Below are positions 1 to 13,059 of a stretch of 64,000 bases of DNA, piece after piece. The notes beneath the pieces were generated by a model. It did no database searches, was not told the DNA's origin, and saw nothing but the letters and a program-made list of their open reading frames with translations. Position 1 is the first letter of the stretch. Every line of letters begins with the position of its first letter. This DNA is from Aaosphaeria pasadenensis. Its lineage: Eukaryota > Ascomycota > Dothideomycetes > Pleosporales. The translations under genes were made by a program, and so were the position numbers. Where the stretch lies: positions 1,302,001 to 1,366,000 of the forward strand of contig JAKLMB010000002.1 of assembly GCA_022813625.1 (NCBI GenBank), read 5' to 3'.

Positions 1-3000
1 CCATACCAACAAGATCAACTGCCCTAAGCAGATGCATGATCTAGTTATGCAAGAGCGGTCGCGTTGCAGAATGTATCGAAGAGCCTTCAATAACCAAATG
101 CGTCCATGCAGGTTAACATTGATCGGTTGGCCTTGCACTACTGGTCGGAATCCGTGCTCGTGCAATGCAGTCATGCGTGGCTCTGCCTTTCACGTTTCTA
201 TAAGACCCTAGGATGACAACATGTCACGTTGATTGGACCGGGGTTTTTACCCTCCAACTCGCAGTACCATTCATTGAAATATGTCGCAGGGATTTGCGTT
301 GCGATCCGGTTTGAAGCTTGAAGAGGCCGATAACGCTCGCCAATGACCTCGGTCAGTTACAAAGACTGACCCGCATTTGGACAAGATGAGCGTACTCATG
401 TTGACCGCTGCTTCGTTGTCCTAGGAGAAAGATTGATGGAGGTCTGTGTTGATGTGACGATCATACACGCGATAATGACTGATAGGGAAATTGGAGTCGT
501 TGCGCAAGGAGGTCGTGCGCTATGGTGGGATGCCATTGTGATAAGTTGGATGACGGGCACCCCACGATTTGTAAAGATTTCTGGCAAGGTTGGTCAGGGT
601 CGATTTAAGCGTTTCCAGCTGAAGCATCGGAGACTGGGCCCGCTTCCGTAACCGAGATAGAGGAGAGACGAGGGGCAGAACCAAACACTGACGCACGGGC
701 GAACATGAGTGTATTTAGAACTTGCTTTTCCAAAATCCATTCCAAAGTTTGATACGATCATGAATCCATGTCTAAACCGTGGAAGAAGGGCATTCCCTGT
801 CGATACAAGATGGAATAAGAGCGGCTACTTGTTTCCAATTGGGTCCGACAGGGTGTTCCGCTTTGACCCTATATGAATGAATCCAGCTGCTCTTTTGATG
901 TCGACTGAATTTAGGAAGTGGCTGAACCGGAAAAGGATTCAAGTCAGTGCGTTCGGAGCTCGTTGATGGCATGTGTGACTCGGAGAGCTCAATATGCATC
1001 GATGTGTGTAACTCGATCTTCTGAATATGTCAACTATTTCGAAATAATACAAAGATGAAGAGTCTTCCTATGCCAGGATTCTGATCTCGTATGTTCCAGG
1101 TCTTTTGGAGGATGAAACGGTGGTCACGTGAATGAATGATGATGATGACGAAAGAGATGGTTCGAGATATCTCGAAAGTCAGAATATAGATAACGAAATT
1201 GGAAGTGAAATGATAAGAAGAATCTTGATACCTCTTAGAGTTAGGAAAATGAGATAGCGTCTTATAGTGGTTTGGACCCAGCCCAGGATACTATCTCCCG
1301 ATAATCACTATACCTGAGACACCATTCTCAGTTCTGGAACTTGACAATGCATGTTCGAAATCCTATGAAGAGAAAGCGAGATTCATGAAAGATGACCAAG
1401 TCGGCGATAGCAATACGATCAAATCTATATCCTCAGCATATTAGCTAGATGAGGAGATGTGTTGCGTAGACTTGCGCAGGAAGGGGGAACGTCATTCCAT
1501 ATCACACATGCCGTTCGCTGCATACTTGCAGGCTAGTTGCCCAGAGGAAGTGTTTGACAAGAGAAATTCTAGCATCGGTTGAAACGTAAGATGGGCTTTC
1601 CAAACCCGTGATTTCCACACCAAGGTCTCCACACATTGCAAGGGCATGGCCACGGAGAAGCGCACTAGCGTCTCTGCCAATATCGTGCAGGAGAGGCGTC
1701 GTCGTACTCGTATGACCCCAGGTTACAATGGGTGTGGTCGCCGGATGTAATGTTGAGTGCGGGGCAAGAGGATAGAGTTGCTGGACCCACTCATCAGGTA
1801 ATTTTCGCCGCTCTCTCCCATCGCCGAGGTGTAGTTGTGGAGGTGTCTGCGGGGTTTTCCGAATCTCAAATCTTAAGCAGAAGTATCTCTTTTGGGTGTG
1901 GACTTAACTTCATGAAGGAATTCGAGTATGTACCTGGAAACCTTGGTTCCAATATTGGTCGTGTGCTCATCGACTGCTTCGAATCCGATTGGCGGATATT
2001 GCTCATGATCAGCTGAAGACTACCCTCGCAAAGAATTTTTCCCTTCCTGGTGGACTCTGAATAATGGAAACAACTGGAAGAGGGTGCACTTGGAGTTTCG
2101 TGAGGGTAATCGATCGCCAATGAGTGGTAGGAATTGCTACTCTGGGTGTCGTGACATTCGTAAGACGTCCTAGCATCAAGGATCAAAGGCGTGGTGAATT
2201 CTGCGTGGGATGGAGGGGCAAATGCAAAATGGCAAATTCTCCGGAATATCTTCTCCTTGGGTTTTGTTGAGTCGTGATATTCTCATCTTAACAAGGGTCA
2301 AAACTGATGTTCTCTGGAGATTCTCTCATAATTTCTTGGCATCCCACGCTTGCGAGCGTTCCTGAAAGGCGTCTGCGTGGGCAATCGAGAACATCCCGCG
2401 GGATTGTCTCGGTAAATGGTTGCTAAGGCTGGCATCAAGAGCTCGGAGGCTCCAATAAGTCAGCAGGAAACACGGCTTTGAAGACGGCAGACCGACCAAC
2501 TAACATGGTCGGCCCTTCGTCGCAAGTCTTAATTAAACCTGGCCTCAGAGTTTCGTCAGAGATAGCAAGACATACTTCTAGATGATGGGCGGCTGTAGAG
2601 GTCTAGATGCGATCGACAAACTCAAAGCAAGTCATGGTCGATCAGCTGGAGTGACAAGTTCCCTCCCGCATCGGACTGGACACTGATCTGCTTGATATCT
2701 TTCACGACTGTTCAAGTGCGGAGCTGCATTCAAAGAAGATACCCGAGGTCATTACAGCTTATTTTCAGCGTCTGCCAAGATAAGCCATATTGCCTTTCCA
2801 ATGCTGGTATGCATTATGCAGGGAAGCGGCGTGGTTGTCGTCCTGTTCTTACATACAGATGTTGACGTCCGATTAAGTTCTGGGCTGAGGCACTATGACG
2901 GTGCGTCAATTATTGGAACTTCAGTAGCGGAATAACATACGGGGACTACCTGAAAGCCATCAAACTCGCGATGCTGTCCGTATTCGTCAGCTAGACGCCA

Positions 3001-3860
3001 CTTTGATGCTGATTTTTCCATGAATAAGATACCCAGTATGGAAAAATGTATCTATGAGCGGCTGAGGCTTCTTGAAATTATCTAACATCAGTTTTAGCTG
3101 TGCCTCACGTCGCAAATATAGAGAATAACAAATATTGAAGGGAAGCAGTGTGCAGGCCCTTGTAGAGACCTATCAGATAGTGATCAATCCCCTCCAGCAT
3201 CATTCAAGCATGTGCTGCGTTGCGTCGACGGTTCGCCCACTGCATGCGTCAGATCCCATGTACTCTACTGTACATGAACATACAGTACATGAATAGCTAC
3301 AGTGCGTCAGGAGTGTCACATGAATGAACCAGGCAAACTTAAACAGACAAGGGCCTGCGTCTGCGATGTGTACTTGAGTCTAGGAAGCTTGCACTGCTTA
3401 GGTTGGGCACTTCTGTGGCTGGCCTCTCCTGATATTGCGTGCATATGGCCGCTGCAACAGGCTTTTGACGGCCGCTGTCGAGGTGATCAAGAGGACGACT
3501 GGGCGTCATGCAAGTCAGAGGCCAAAATGGGTGTGTCGGCAAGCGTAGCGACGCGGTCAGAGAATGAACGTGGTAAGAAAGCGGGGACGCCATGTTTCTC
3601 GGATCGACAATTTGTGGGGTAATAGCTCGAGCGAACGAATTCGGTCCAATTTCAACACGTCTCGCTTGCTTTGGAGGCTGTGTGCATGTCGAACCCACTC
3701 CTTAACACACAGTACATCGATTCTGATGATGAATGATGCATACATACCTGATGTTTATGCCTGTTACGCGACAACGCATGTAACTATCCAATGGAGCCAC
3801 TGCAAAGTGAAAATTTTCTCCCTCGTGCCAGCATGAACATCCATGGCCTTAGACACCCGT

Positions 3861-3881
3861 CTGTATGTACTCTACATACAG
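3861..3881. repeat. Perfect 9-bp inverted repeat
   Basis: CTGTATGTA at 3861-3869 is followed by a 3-base spacer and its exact reverse complement TACATACAG at 3873-3881. It sits in gene-free DNA. It could be a short hairpin, a protein-binding palindrome or chance. Confidence 0.5.
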
Positions 3882-5796
3882 TATAATCTATCCCGTTGTG
3901 AAGGAACATGACGGTGCGTTCAGGGTGCACCGCAAGACAGATTCTCATGTAAGAAAATCTAGGGTCAGCCGGCAATGCTTCGGAAATGGATTGTGTCCTC
4001 TTTCAGGAGTCTCGTTACAATTCCGATGGCGGTTTTGCCGTGGGCATGGCGTGGGGTATGATGACTACTTGCCCATCGGAACTCAGGAACCGTTAACAAA
4101 AGTTCCAAGCAACCTCTTCCCACTGCGGGCGGGCCTGGCATTTGGGAGGCAAAAGCAAAGAGAGGCGGAAGTTTCCACCTCTTTGGGTCTGCAATTCCTC
4201 TTCGACTGCCGAAGCGCTCGTTTCGGCACACGCTCCACACGCGCATCTGCGCAGATGTATCGACCTTCTCCATTTGCACTGCACTAATTACTGGAACAAA
4301 TATTACCAACGTCTGAACCTTGAAGGTGCAGCAATTGACTTTGCACCAACGCAATCCCGGGAGCAGTAGTGACACAGCGAGGCCCGAAGAGGACGCCTTG
4401 TCGGCGGGCGAGACCTCACGGCTCTGAAGACTCCTAGAGATACGAGTGTTGGTATATAGTTGGAAGATGCTATTGTTGGGGAACTCGTTGTTGGAATAAC
4501 ATGGTGGCACTGACCGGCTCTGGGCCGGACAAACGCCACAAAAATAGAGCGTGGGGGAGCAAATCTCTCCACAGCATTCATTCGGCTTCGTCATGTCGGG
4601 TAACACAAGTTGGAGCAGGGAAGCGTCGTGCCCAAAGGGCTCCTCCGTTCCTGTCGATACTAGTAATCCCTCAGCGATCAACGCAAGCGTTCGGTACAAT
4701 CGACCGCTCGCAGCTGAACACAATGCTCAGCATTTGTCGTGCTGATGCTGAGATGATCTTGTGACGACCAACCCCGGCAGCTTTGCCCAGTCTGGTCCTA
4801 GACAACGTCTGCCACGTCTTGCATCTCTCCAAATCCTCACTCTTTCACGTATGTACCCTTTGCATTCGCAGGATGCACGCTGTGAATGGCTAGCCAGGAG
4901 ATGATGGGAACGACGACTGGGACCACGACGGACGGAGAACAACCATGAAAGCGGCTGTGATGGATATCAGATGATCAGAATCACCAGAGCAAACCGAGAA
5001 GTAGTCGCCGCCGCGCGAGCCGTGTTCCTCCTCCTTGTAGGTAAGTTGTGCGGTGCGTTGCGGGCCAGCCTTTCAGTTCGGTTTGGAGTCGTGCCCCCTC
5101 ACCCCCACACTAGGATCCCCCGAACTTTAGAGCAATGTGCCCCAACAACGCTCGAACCAGCCCATCGACCCTTTGCCATGGGTTACATGGTGGTGGCAAT
5201 CATCGTCCTATCACCACCCACTGCGACTCTCTCACGCGTTGCAGGAAGATCGACCCAAGGCGCACGCACCCCCTTGTCCTTGACCATCTCCGGCCAAGAT
5301 CCGACGTACAGGAGCTCTTGTCATCTCCATGCCAGTTTCTATTCCGAAGTGGAGAAAAAGCAAACGCCGCTTCAATCAGCCATTGCTGCTATGCAATTGG
5401 CCCTGGGTGGCCAAGCCGCCCATACAGCCGTGCCTGACATCGGTAACAGTCAGAGAGAGCGCCTCCATAGTCACCGCCCCTTTGTTCGTCATGACTACGC
5501 GTGCTTGTTCTTTCAAAGTGAAGTGTGCGTCTTTTTGTTCGCCCATTGTGCTTGTGCCCATCCCATCCCTATCAATCTCTAAGCAGTCAGCTGGACCCCC
5601 ACACTTGACCAAGTACCAAATGCCGTGCCATACCATTCTCCACTTCCCCTCGGACACTATTTAAGTATCTGTGCTATCCATCCTCGATATGGAACTTGAG
5701 ATTTATCATTGACGTATTCGTACCTTTCGGACCGTTTCTCGTCGCGTTTTAGGTTATTCTTTGTCACAAGTTCCGTTGCTCTCCACCTCGTTTGGT

Positions 5797-5806
5797 TATA
5801 TAAAAA
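5797..5806 (+). promoter_or_regulatory. TATA box of the aldolase gene
   Basis: TATATAAAAA begins 46 bases before the first ATG of the aldolase gene at 5843. Transcription about 30 bases downstream would give a very short leader for that ATG. The second in-frame ATG at 5930 would have a longer one. Confidence 0.55.
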
Positions 5807-5842
5807 GCTTTAGACAGCCGATCAGAACAAGACTCTTGTATA

Positions 5843-6931
5843 ATGTCTCCACATCACGACGCACCTTCTCCTTCCAATAGCTTCAGTGCTGGCTCTGGAT
5901 ATCAAGTACATCATCATCACCACTACACCATGTCTCCTTACAACGACACTTTCGAGACCAGCTCCGTGGAGTCCGGCGATGTTGGCCTTCGTCGATCCCT
6001 AGTTCCCGGCATCTATGTGCCCACTGTTGCTTTCTTCGATCCAGTAACAGACAACGTTGATGTTGAGACCACTGCCAAACATGCCGTTCGTCTGGCGAAG
6101 GCTGGTGTTGCTGGTATCACGACCCAAGGATCCAATGGAGAGGCAGTCCATCTCTCTCACAAAGAACGCAATCTCATCACACAAACCACCCGCAAAGCTC
6201 TCAACGATGCTGGATATGGCGACATGCCAGTAATTGTTGGTTGCGGTGCTCAATCGACACGAGAATCTATCGAGCTTTGCGAGGAAGCTGCCTCTGCTGG
6301 CGGAGACTATGCGTTAGTGCTTCCCCCAGCATACTACCAAGGATTGTTCTCCAAGGACACGATTATGGATTTCTTCCAGGACGTTGCCACTGCTTCTCCA
6401 ATCCCAATTCTCATCTACAATTACCCCGGCGCTGTCTCTGGTCTCGACCTCAATTCTGATGCTATCATCGCGTTGGCGAAGCATCCCAACATTGTCGGAT
6501 GCAAATTGACCTGCGGAAATACCGGCAAGCTGAACCGAATTGCAGCGGCTACCCGTGCCGCAACTGTCTCTGAGCCGGGTTCTGGCTTCATGTGTATGGG
6601 CGGCTCGGTTGATTTCACGCTTCAAACTCTAATTGGAGGCGGTTCCGGAATCATTGGCGGCATGGCCAACATTGCGCCCAAGGCTTGCGTCAGGCTTGTC
6701 GAACTCTTTGAGGCAGGTCAACTCGCGGATGCACGCAAGCTGCAAGCCATCGTAGCCCGTGGCGATTGGGCCGCTATTCAAGGCGGGATCATCGGTACCA
6801 AAGCGGCCTTGATGGCTCACCACGGTTACGGAGGATATGCTCGCAAACCGCTGCCGAGACCCAACAAGGAGGAGGTCCGGAGGTGGCGAGAATCGTTTGA
6901 CGAGCTCATGGCTGTCGAAAGTTCTCTATGA
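5843..6931 (+). CDS. Dihydrodipicolinate synthase family aldolase
   Basis: Single-exon gene for 362 residues. The class I aldolase TIM barrel of the DapA/N-acetylneuraminate lyase family runs from about residue 52 to 350. Family landmarks are visible: GSNGEAVHLS (97-105) at the GTTGE-type substrate loop, Y192 in IYNYPG matching the catalytic Tyr of DapA, and K221 in GCKLTCGN as the Schiff-base lysine. Fungi make lysine by the aminoadipate route, so true DapA activity is unlikely. Related fungal proteins are annotated as 4-hydroxy-2-oxoglutarate, L-threo-3-deoxyhexulosonate or similar 2-oxoacid aldolases, and the substrate here is unknown. The N-terminal 50 residues are an extra segment with five consecutive His (23-27). 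A second ATG at 5930 (residue 30) in a CACCATG context would remove the His run and still leave the whole barrel. I kept the first ATG because it lies just downstream of a TATA box. Confidence 0.9.
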   Translation: MSPHHDAPSPSNSFSAGSGYQVHHHHHYTMSPYNDTFETSSVESGDVGLRRSLVPGIYVPTVAFFDPVTDNVDVETTAKHAVRLAKAGVAGITTQGSNGEAVHLSHKERNLITQTTRKALNDAGYGDMPVIVGCGAQSTRESIELCEEAASAGGDYALVLPPAYYQGLFSKDTIMDFFQDVATASPIPILIYNYPGAVSGLDLNSDAIIALAKHPNIVGCKLTCGNTGKLNRIAAATRAATVSEPGSGFMCMGGSVDFTLQTLIGGGSGIIGGMANIAPKACVRLVELFEAGQLADARKLQAIVARGDWAAIQGGIIGTKAALMAHHGYGGYARKPLPRPNKEEVRRWRESFDELMAVESSL

Positions 6932-9443
6932 ACATCGGGCCTGACGTCGCGCGACCCCTCATTCTTCGCTCAGGAGCATTGCGTCACACTGGACCAACCT
7001 GCAGCAGTATTTTCGTTCTTTTTGTCTTCTCCAAACGAGCTGCACCTACTCCGCTTTCTCTGGCGATCAGCGCATGAACTTTCGTTGTGTTCGGAACATG
7101 GTTAAGCATTTTATCGGCGTTGAGCGCTCGTGCATACTTCTCGTGGCGTTTATGTTGATTAACCCGGTTTCTTACTTGGTTCGTTATTTGGTGTTACTAA
7201 AAGGGTTTTCCAAAAGCAATCGAGGCCGACAAAAGCTGTTGCATTCGTTCCTTTCGCTATATGTACCCACCAGTCCGATCTCGAGGAAAGCTCCTATCAC
7301 GTGTATATAGTCACCTTATCTTTGAATGGTCATCATATTCTTTAACTTTCACCACACCGAATGGTTCCGTGACGTGTTTGCAGAAAAGATGTCAAATCTC
7401 GAAACCGCTGTCAAGGTAGCCAAGCAGGTTTTCCACAATATGCAGGAGTCTTTAGCTTGCATGCAAGAACGTCCTCTTAGTGCGTTCACTTTCCACCTGA
7501 GATTTAAAGTTTGTGCGAATCAACGCCTGGGTGCATGGTCCCGTACTCGAAGATGGTTTAGGGTCAGCATGGTGTGGTCGACTTTTTGCTTTTTGTGACG
7601 TTCAGAAGCGTTCGTCCCACCAATAAGATGACAGTTTGGGAGAACTCAGAGACCATGGTCATTGAAACAGGCACGTGGTGAGGGCAGGGGTATTCATGTC
7701 AATACTTTCCCTGCGCAGTGACGTGCCTGTTTGGTGACATGTAGCAGCAGTGTCCATGAATCTGACATTTTGTTGTTTCAAGTTCTCATGGCCCTGACCG
7801 GACCGACGAATCCACAAGATTGATCTCCCAGGCAACTTGCTCTCGATCAGACCTTGGAGGGAATTTCGCAAGCCTCGTAATGGAACAGTATTTTTTTGCT
7901 TTTGCCCATTGGGATGATTCGTTCGTGGCACTGTGTGTGTCCTGCTGGGTATCGTTTCGAAGGAAGGTAGCTTTTGGCGCACGAACTCCAGTGCTTCTTC
8001 ACCGACAGTTCAATGGGGATCCAATAGAGGGTATACAGGTGGTCAAGTCCCAGGCTGCCCTTTGTGTAGATCCTCCACGCGCGTTGGGTTGGCCCAGCTG
8101 AACATGAAGGCATGGTGCCATCTCGCCAACTGGGCAGGGCTTCGTCATCATCAGACACAAGGAGTCGAGGCCAAATAGTGGTCGGAAGTGTTTTCCACGA
8201 CTATTGACTCACAATCGGCGCATGAAAGGATACCGGCCATCTCGTAAGGCAGTCGCCCGATAAACACCAGGCCTGGGTGGAGCGGGACCGGAGAAGCCGT
8301 TAGTCTGTAAGCAGGTCCACGTTCAATGATGATGATTGTGATATCCCGGAGTCAGCCGCATCATACTTTGCGGCGGCTCATTCTGTCGAATCAACATGGT
8401 CCTGGAATGAAGACACGATTGAGGCTGTGAGCGGTGAAGGCAGGACCGGTGTCAAGGAAAAAGCAAAAAAGGTTCATGCCCGCCAATAATGCAACCAGAG
8501 GACATGAACCAAGGTTATATTAAGCCCACTGAATGTGTCGTAATCTACGCCAGGTGGGATAGATATTGTTCAAGGTAGCGTGCGCAAGCCGGTCACCATA
8601 AGGGTGCACAAGGCTGTCCAATGGATGAGGTGTGAAGGAGGCGTATCAACAGGTAGCTGATTTTGAATGTTGTATCGGAGCAGGAGCCGTGCGCAGGATT
8701 GAAAGGCAGGTGCTCGGCTTGGCCAATACAATATCAAGTGAGTCGCAACGTCTTACTTTAATAAATGACGAGATAGGTAGGTATCCCAATATCACTTAAT
8801 CACATGCTCCTAATGACCTCTTCATCTTCAATAGCAGCACTGATATCAGGGATTCAAATCTCCACATTAATTAAGCTCAAAACAATTGCATTCTGAATCG
8901 CTTTTTGCGTATTCAATGTGTACCTCCATCACCGGGGCGAGTATCTTGGAACTGAATAAGGACAGCTTGGGGACGATGACACAAATGTGCAAGATTCATT
9001 GAGCAGTTAGGGGCCCGATATCGGGTTTGATGCGGCTCTGCACCAACCTGTGCTCACGCGTGCAATGATTTCACCAGTAGTTCGGACAGCTACATGCTTG
9101 AAGATAAGTGTCTAGAAAGACTAGGTATCTGTCTATATAGTAAGAACTCTGTAGCAATCAAAGCTCTGTGATAGTTAGAAACCAACTGCTTGGAAAACAG
9201 GACCTGTATAGTTTATATTACTCTTGCAGTTCTTGACTTATAGCTCTTAATTCTATAATTCTTGTCTTTTGTAATACTTACAACTACACGTTACCTTCAA
9301 GCTTACAGTCCCTACAATCTCACAGTAATCTCACAGTATGCTATACTACTTGTAACCCTATACTGCTTGCAACCTTACAGCCCTTACAATCTACAGTACT
9401 TATGACCTTCCAGGACCGACTTATGACCTTTCAGTACTAACTT

Positions 9444-9540
9444 ATGACCTTTCAGTACTTGCAACCTTTCAGTACTTGCAACCCTTCAGTACTTGCAACC
9501 TTTCAGTACTTGCAACCTTTCAGTACTTGCAACCTTACAG
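9444..9540 (+). repeat. 17-bp minisatellite
   Basis: The unit CTTTCAGTACTTGCAAC recurs head to tail about five times with few changes. More degenerate copies (ACTTATGACCTTTCAGT and similar) extend from about 9300 to 9600. The block lies inside AT-rich, gene-free DNA. Confidence 0.8.
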
Positions 9541-9782
9541 CACTTCTAATCTTATAGTCCTTGTCCCTTTACATTACTTGTAACTGTACAGTACTTGTTA
9601 AGAAGAAATTATACTAGTAGAGTTAATAGGGGGAACTCTTACTAGTAAAGCTAGGAAGGAAGTATTTCTGTGTTGTTGCTGCTGTTATGTGTTCGCAGGT
9701 ACTAGCTGTCTGGGATAATAGCATCTTATTATTAATGTTGTTAAGCAGGAGATACCTTTAAGATGCCTCTGTAGTACCTACA

Positions 9783-9990
9783 ACCTTACTTTTACCTACC
9801 TTAACTACTTACCTTAACTGCCCTACCTTACCTACCTTACTTCACCTCATTTCACCTCATTTCACCTCCCTTCACCTCACTTCACCTCACTTCATCTTCA
9901 CCTCACCTACTCCACCTCACCTCACTTCATCTTCACTTCACCTACTTCACTTCACCTACTTCACTTCACCTCACCTACTTCACCTCTCAG
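9783..9990 (+). repeat. CT-rich TTCACCTCA low-complexity tract
   Basis: About 200 bases of imperfect TTCACCTCA/CTTCACCTA units on the plus strand give one strand almost without G. No coding function is apparent. Confidence 0.75.
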
Positions 9991-11718
9991 GGCGGATAAT
10001 CAGACACACACATACGCCTTACCAACATCTCTTAGTCCGCTTCTGTAAGGAAGATTGGTAACGTTACTATTAGGGTGAAGGCAAGGTAAGATATGTAGCG
10101 AGACCGATGAAGCTACCGTCTACACGGGACTACGGTACTACAGGGCGTTGGGGTTGCAGTGGGAAGGTCATGGGTACGGAAAGATTTCATTTCTGTGATC
10201 TAGGGATGGGATGGGTTGTATGGTACCGTGTAGAGTGTGATAAAGATGTTTGTGTACGAAGAACGCGGTGACGTTCGTGCTCGAGTAGATGAAGTGTGAA
10301 GATGGCGGGTCAAAGGGTTTGTAGGACCGTTCAATCAACGACCAGTGTGCTAGAATGCCGAGCTGGTGGATGGAAGGTGACGAGACGTCTACCCTGGTGC
10401 GGTGCAGGAGGGTGGCATTGAGTTGAAGCATGGCAACAACCTCCTCTCTTTAGAAGTTAAAACATACATCTACCATCCCTCACTCAATCACTCCAACACC
10501 TCATCCCAAAACAGAACCCCCCATCCATCAGAGCAATTGAACAACACGCCCGCAGCCCACGTACATACCCAATCCAGTAGAAACAAAAAGTTCTTCGCAC
10601 GAAGGAATGGCATCAGCCTCTTCGTCCCAGTGTCCTCCTGGAGATGTTGCCTCTTACGACCTTCTGTAGAAGGATGGAAGAGTGAAGTGGACGGACGGAC
10701 GGACGGAATTTCGAGTCATATCTACTTGGAGATGTAGTATGTTCGGATGGAATGTCCTAACATTCTACGTTTGTGTACTGTTTGTTATATCAAAATTCGC
10801 CAGATGTTCCCACAGAGGGAGAGTCAATTAAACCTTCTCCTTGACTGTATTTCCTAACATTGCTCCCCCGCCGTGCGATTCCAATACGAGTTCGTGATCC
10901 AATTGTAAGAGACATCTCCTCGATGCCAAACCATCGTCAGTCTGATCCCGCAGACGGAAAACGATCATCTTTCAGGAGAAAATGGACACGTGACAGTTCG
11001 CCCACCCACGTCGTCGGTGAACAGCGGGCCACAATTACACCGACATCGGAAGGGACAATTGAACAGATGGCATGGCAAGCAAGCAAATACTTTTTCGTCA
11101 ACTATAATAATATGCATTTGGGGGGTGGGTGTAGCAGAAACTATATATGCACACATGGTGTTTGAAAAGCTATCCTATGTACAGGAGGGAGGGAGAGTAG
11201 GAGCCCCGCCCTGAAGACATACTCCATCCAAAGTCTCGCCAGTCCCTCGCCAGGGACAGAGAGGGGGTCGACGACGTGGCTCCATCGGGGTCGGTAGGGT
11301 ATCCGGTGGTATCACGTCGAGGGTAGTCCTTACAGTGAAGCCTCAGCCCCTGGGTAGGGAGAGGAAAACACCACTGTCGGGCCTAACCCCAAGCACCGTC
11401 TCCATTTCTCCGGGCGTGCTCGTCATCGTCGAACGGGAAAGGGGGCCAGATAGTTATATACCAGACTAAACATTGACCACGAAGTATCCGAAAGTAAACG
11501 CCAAAAGGGTGTAGATCGCTGAGAAACCTTATACCGAAAGCGCGGACTATGGATGCGCTGAACAAAGTGAAAATACAGAAAAGGAAAGTGGGAATCTAGA
11601 TAGGATACGAGTCGTAAGGGGGCGTGAGGGATTTCGTGGTTGTGGAGAGGAAAATGTGTGCAGCGTAGTCAATGGGGCCTCCTGAGGTTTTGAGCGTCGT
11701 CGTGAACATGATACAGAT

Positions 11719-13059
11719 TTACCGGCCAGCAGTGCCAGATTCCAGCTGAGCTGGAGTAGGCTGGGTCTGGGCCTGGGCTTCATTGCTTGTGGCATTTGCG
11801 TCACGGTTGCGGCTAAACCAGCCGAACCTGGATCGCCCATTTGGGTTTTGAACTTCCGAAGTTGGCTCAGAGGTTTGCTGTGTAGCAGCGTTACGATCTT
11901 GCCGCCTTGGTCGACGTAAAGCACCTGCCCAACCGTGCGATGGTGCCGGACGATCGTCACCATTAGCGGGCTGATGAGGGTTGCCCAGGAACACAACTCG
12001 AGGTCGAGTGAAGCGTCCTCCCGTCCAGGCCGATTGAGGAGACGTGGGAGAGCGGAAACCGGCAGGGCGTCGTCCCGCAGAGGTCTGCTCGGTAGTCTCA
12101 CCTTCAGGCTTCGGCTTGGGCACATAGTAGTCGGCCTTACAGAGAGGGCAGCAAGCACGGCGGCTGGTCAACCACGGATCCACGCAGCTGGCATGGAAAG
12201 CATGGCCGCAAGTCAGGCCGCGAACGTCATCGTCGTCTTCGAGAGTGTCAAGGCAGATGGCGCAAGTATCACCCGGTTCATGCAACAATTCCGGTGCGGC
12301 AGCAGTGCGGATCGGGTCATCATCATCCGAGTCGTCGGCATCCGCATCGTGAGAAGGAGTAGGTTCCTTTCCTGGCTGATAATTCTCTGTCTCTACCGTC
12401 GTCAACTCCACCTTGTTTTTGTTCTTTTCTGTCTCTTTCTCCTCCGAAAGCTCCTTTGGCGGGGACGATTGCTCTTGCGAGGCTCGATGAGTGGTAGGTT
12501 GGACTTCTTTTGCAACTGAGGCGGCCGTTTCTGGTCGCGGGCTAGACGCTCCTGCGTCACGTACTGGCTCTGTCACAGACTCCACCTCTTTAATACTGGC
12601 AGCTCGACTGGGAGGCGCAGTAGCAATTCCTCCTGCCGCTGGTAATCCTTGGTTTTCCCTACTGGACTTCCATTGCTTGTACTTGGATAATGGGAATCGC
12701 TCGTTGACCTCATCCATGGTCATCAACTTCTTTTCCCTCCTTCGCCGATGCGGACGGGGCATGGCGGCGAGATCGATGGGCTCGCCATCTGCGGCGGCAC
12801 GAGCAGCCCTGTTACGCTGATTATATCGGAAGCAATACTTGACACCAACGATAATCCTACACGACATGTTTATTAGCCCACGAGATCGGATACATGGTTC
12901 TGAGACAGTCTAAGCTCACCAGAGGTTGGTGAAGACAACACCAAAACCAAGCGCGACGAAGAATAGCAGCGGCGAGCTAGTTGGACCTCCACCACCGCCG
13001 CCGCCCGAGGGGGCAGCAGAGGTTGCTGGAGGAGGAGCAGCTGAAGATGTGGCAGACAT
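11719..13059 (-). CDS. Membrane-anchored RING-H2 finger protein (putative E3 ubiquitin ligase)
   Basis: Two exons: 13059-12920 and 12856-11719, with a 63-bp GTGAGC...TAG intron at 12857-12919. The split Trp codon restores one frame and gives 425 residues. A short Ala/Pro/Gly N-terminus precedes a hydrophobic span at about 29-54, so the protein is probably an integral membrane protein. An Arg/His basic patch and an acidic Ser/Glu-rich linker follow. A RING-H2 finger lies at about 244-285, starting CAICLDTL, with CGHAFHASCVDPW and CPLC, so the C3H2C3 ligands are all present. The C-terminus is disordered and Gln/Pro/Arg-rich. Proteins of this layout resemble transmembrane RING ligases that act on endomembranes. 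Substrate and membrane are unknown. Without the upstream exon the membrane anchor would be missed. Confidence 0.88.

Larger units (their letters stand above)
1..5842. other. Gene-poor left end, no supportable gene
   Basis: No open frame here shows a recognisable domain, codon pattern or spliced continuation. The longest frames (252 codons at 3965-4723 on the minus strand, 203 codons at 4971-5582 on the plus strand) are Cys/Arg/Ser-rich with no family resemblance. The last few hundred bases are the promoter and leader of the aldolase gene at 5843. A perfect 9-bp inverted repeat lies at 3861-3881. I see no intact transposon, terminal repeats or tRNA. Confidence 0.6.
6932..11718. other. 4.8-kb region without a gene
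   Basis: Between the aldolase stop and the 3' end of the RING gene I find no coding frame that looks real. About 8740-9770 is visibly AT-richer than its surroundings and contains a 17-bp minisatellite. About 9783-9990 is a CT-rich tract. Other short frames at 7820-8178 and 10402-11165 have no family features. Confidence 0.6.

Noticed and set aside
3965..4723. 252-codon open frame on the minus strand
   Set aside because: Composition is Cys/Ser/Arg-rich with no domain, no homologue I recognise, no spliced partner and overlapping open frames on the other strand. It looks like a chance frame.
4971..5582. 203-codon open frame on the plus strand
   Set aside because: There is no recognisable domain, several alternative frames are open in the same place, and it lies in the upstream region of the aldolase gene.
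11547..12519. Long frames on both strands across the RING gene
   Set aside because: These are shadows of the RING-H2 coding exon. Only the minus-strand frame with the C3H2C3 motif carries a domain.
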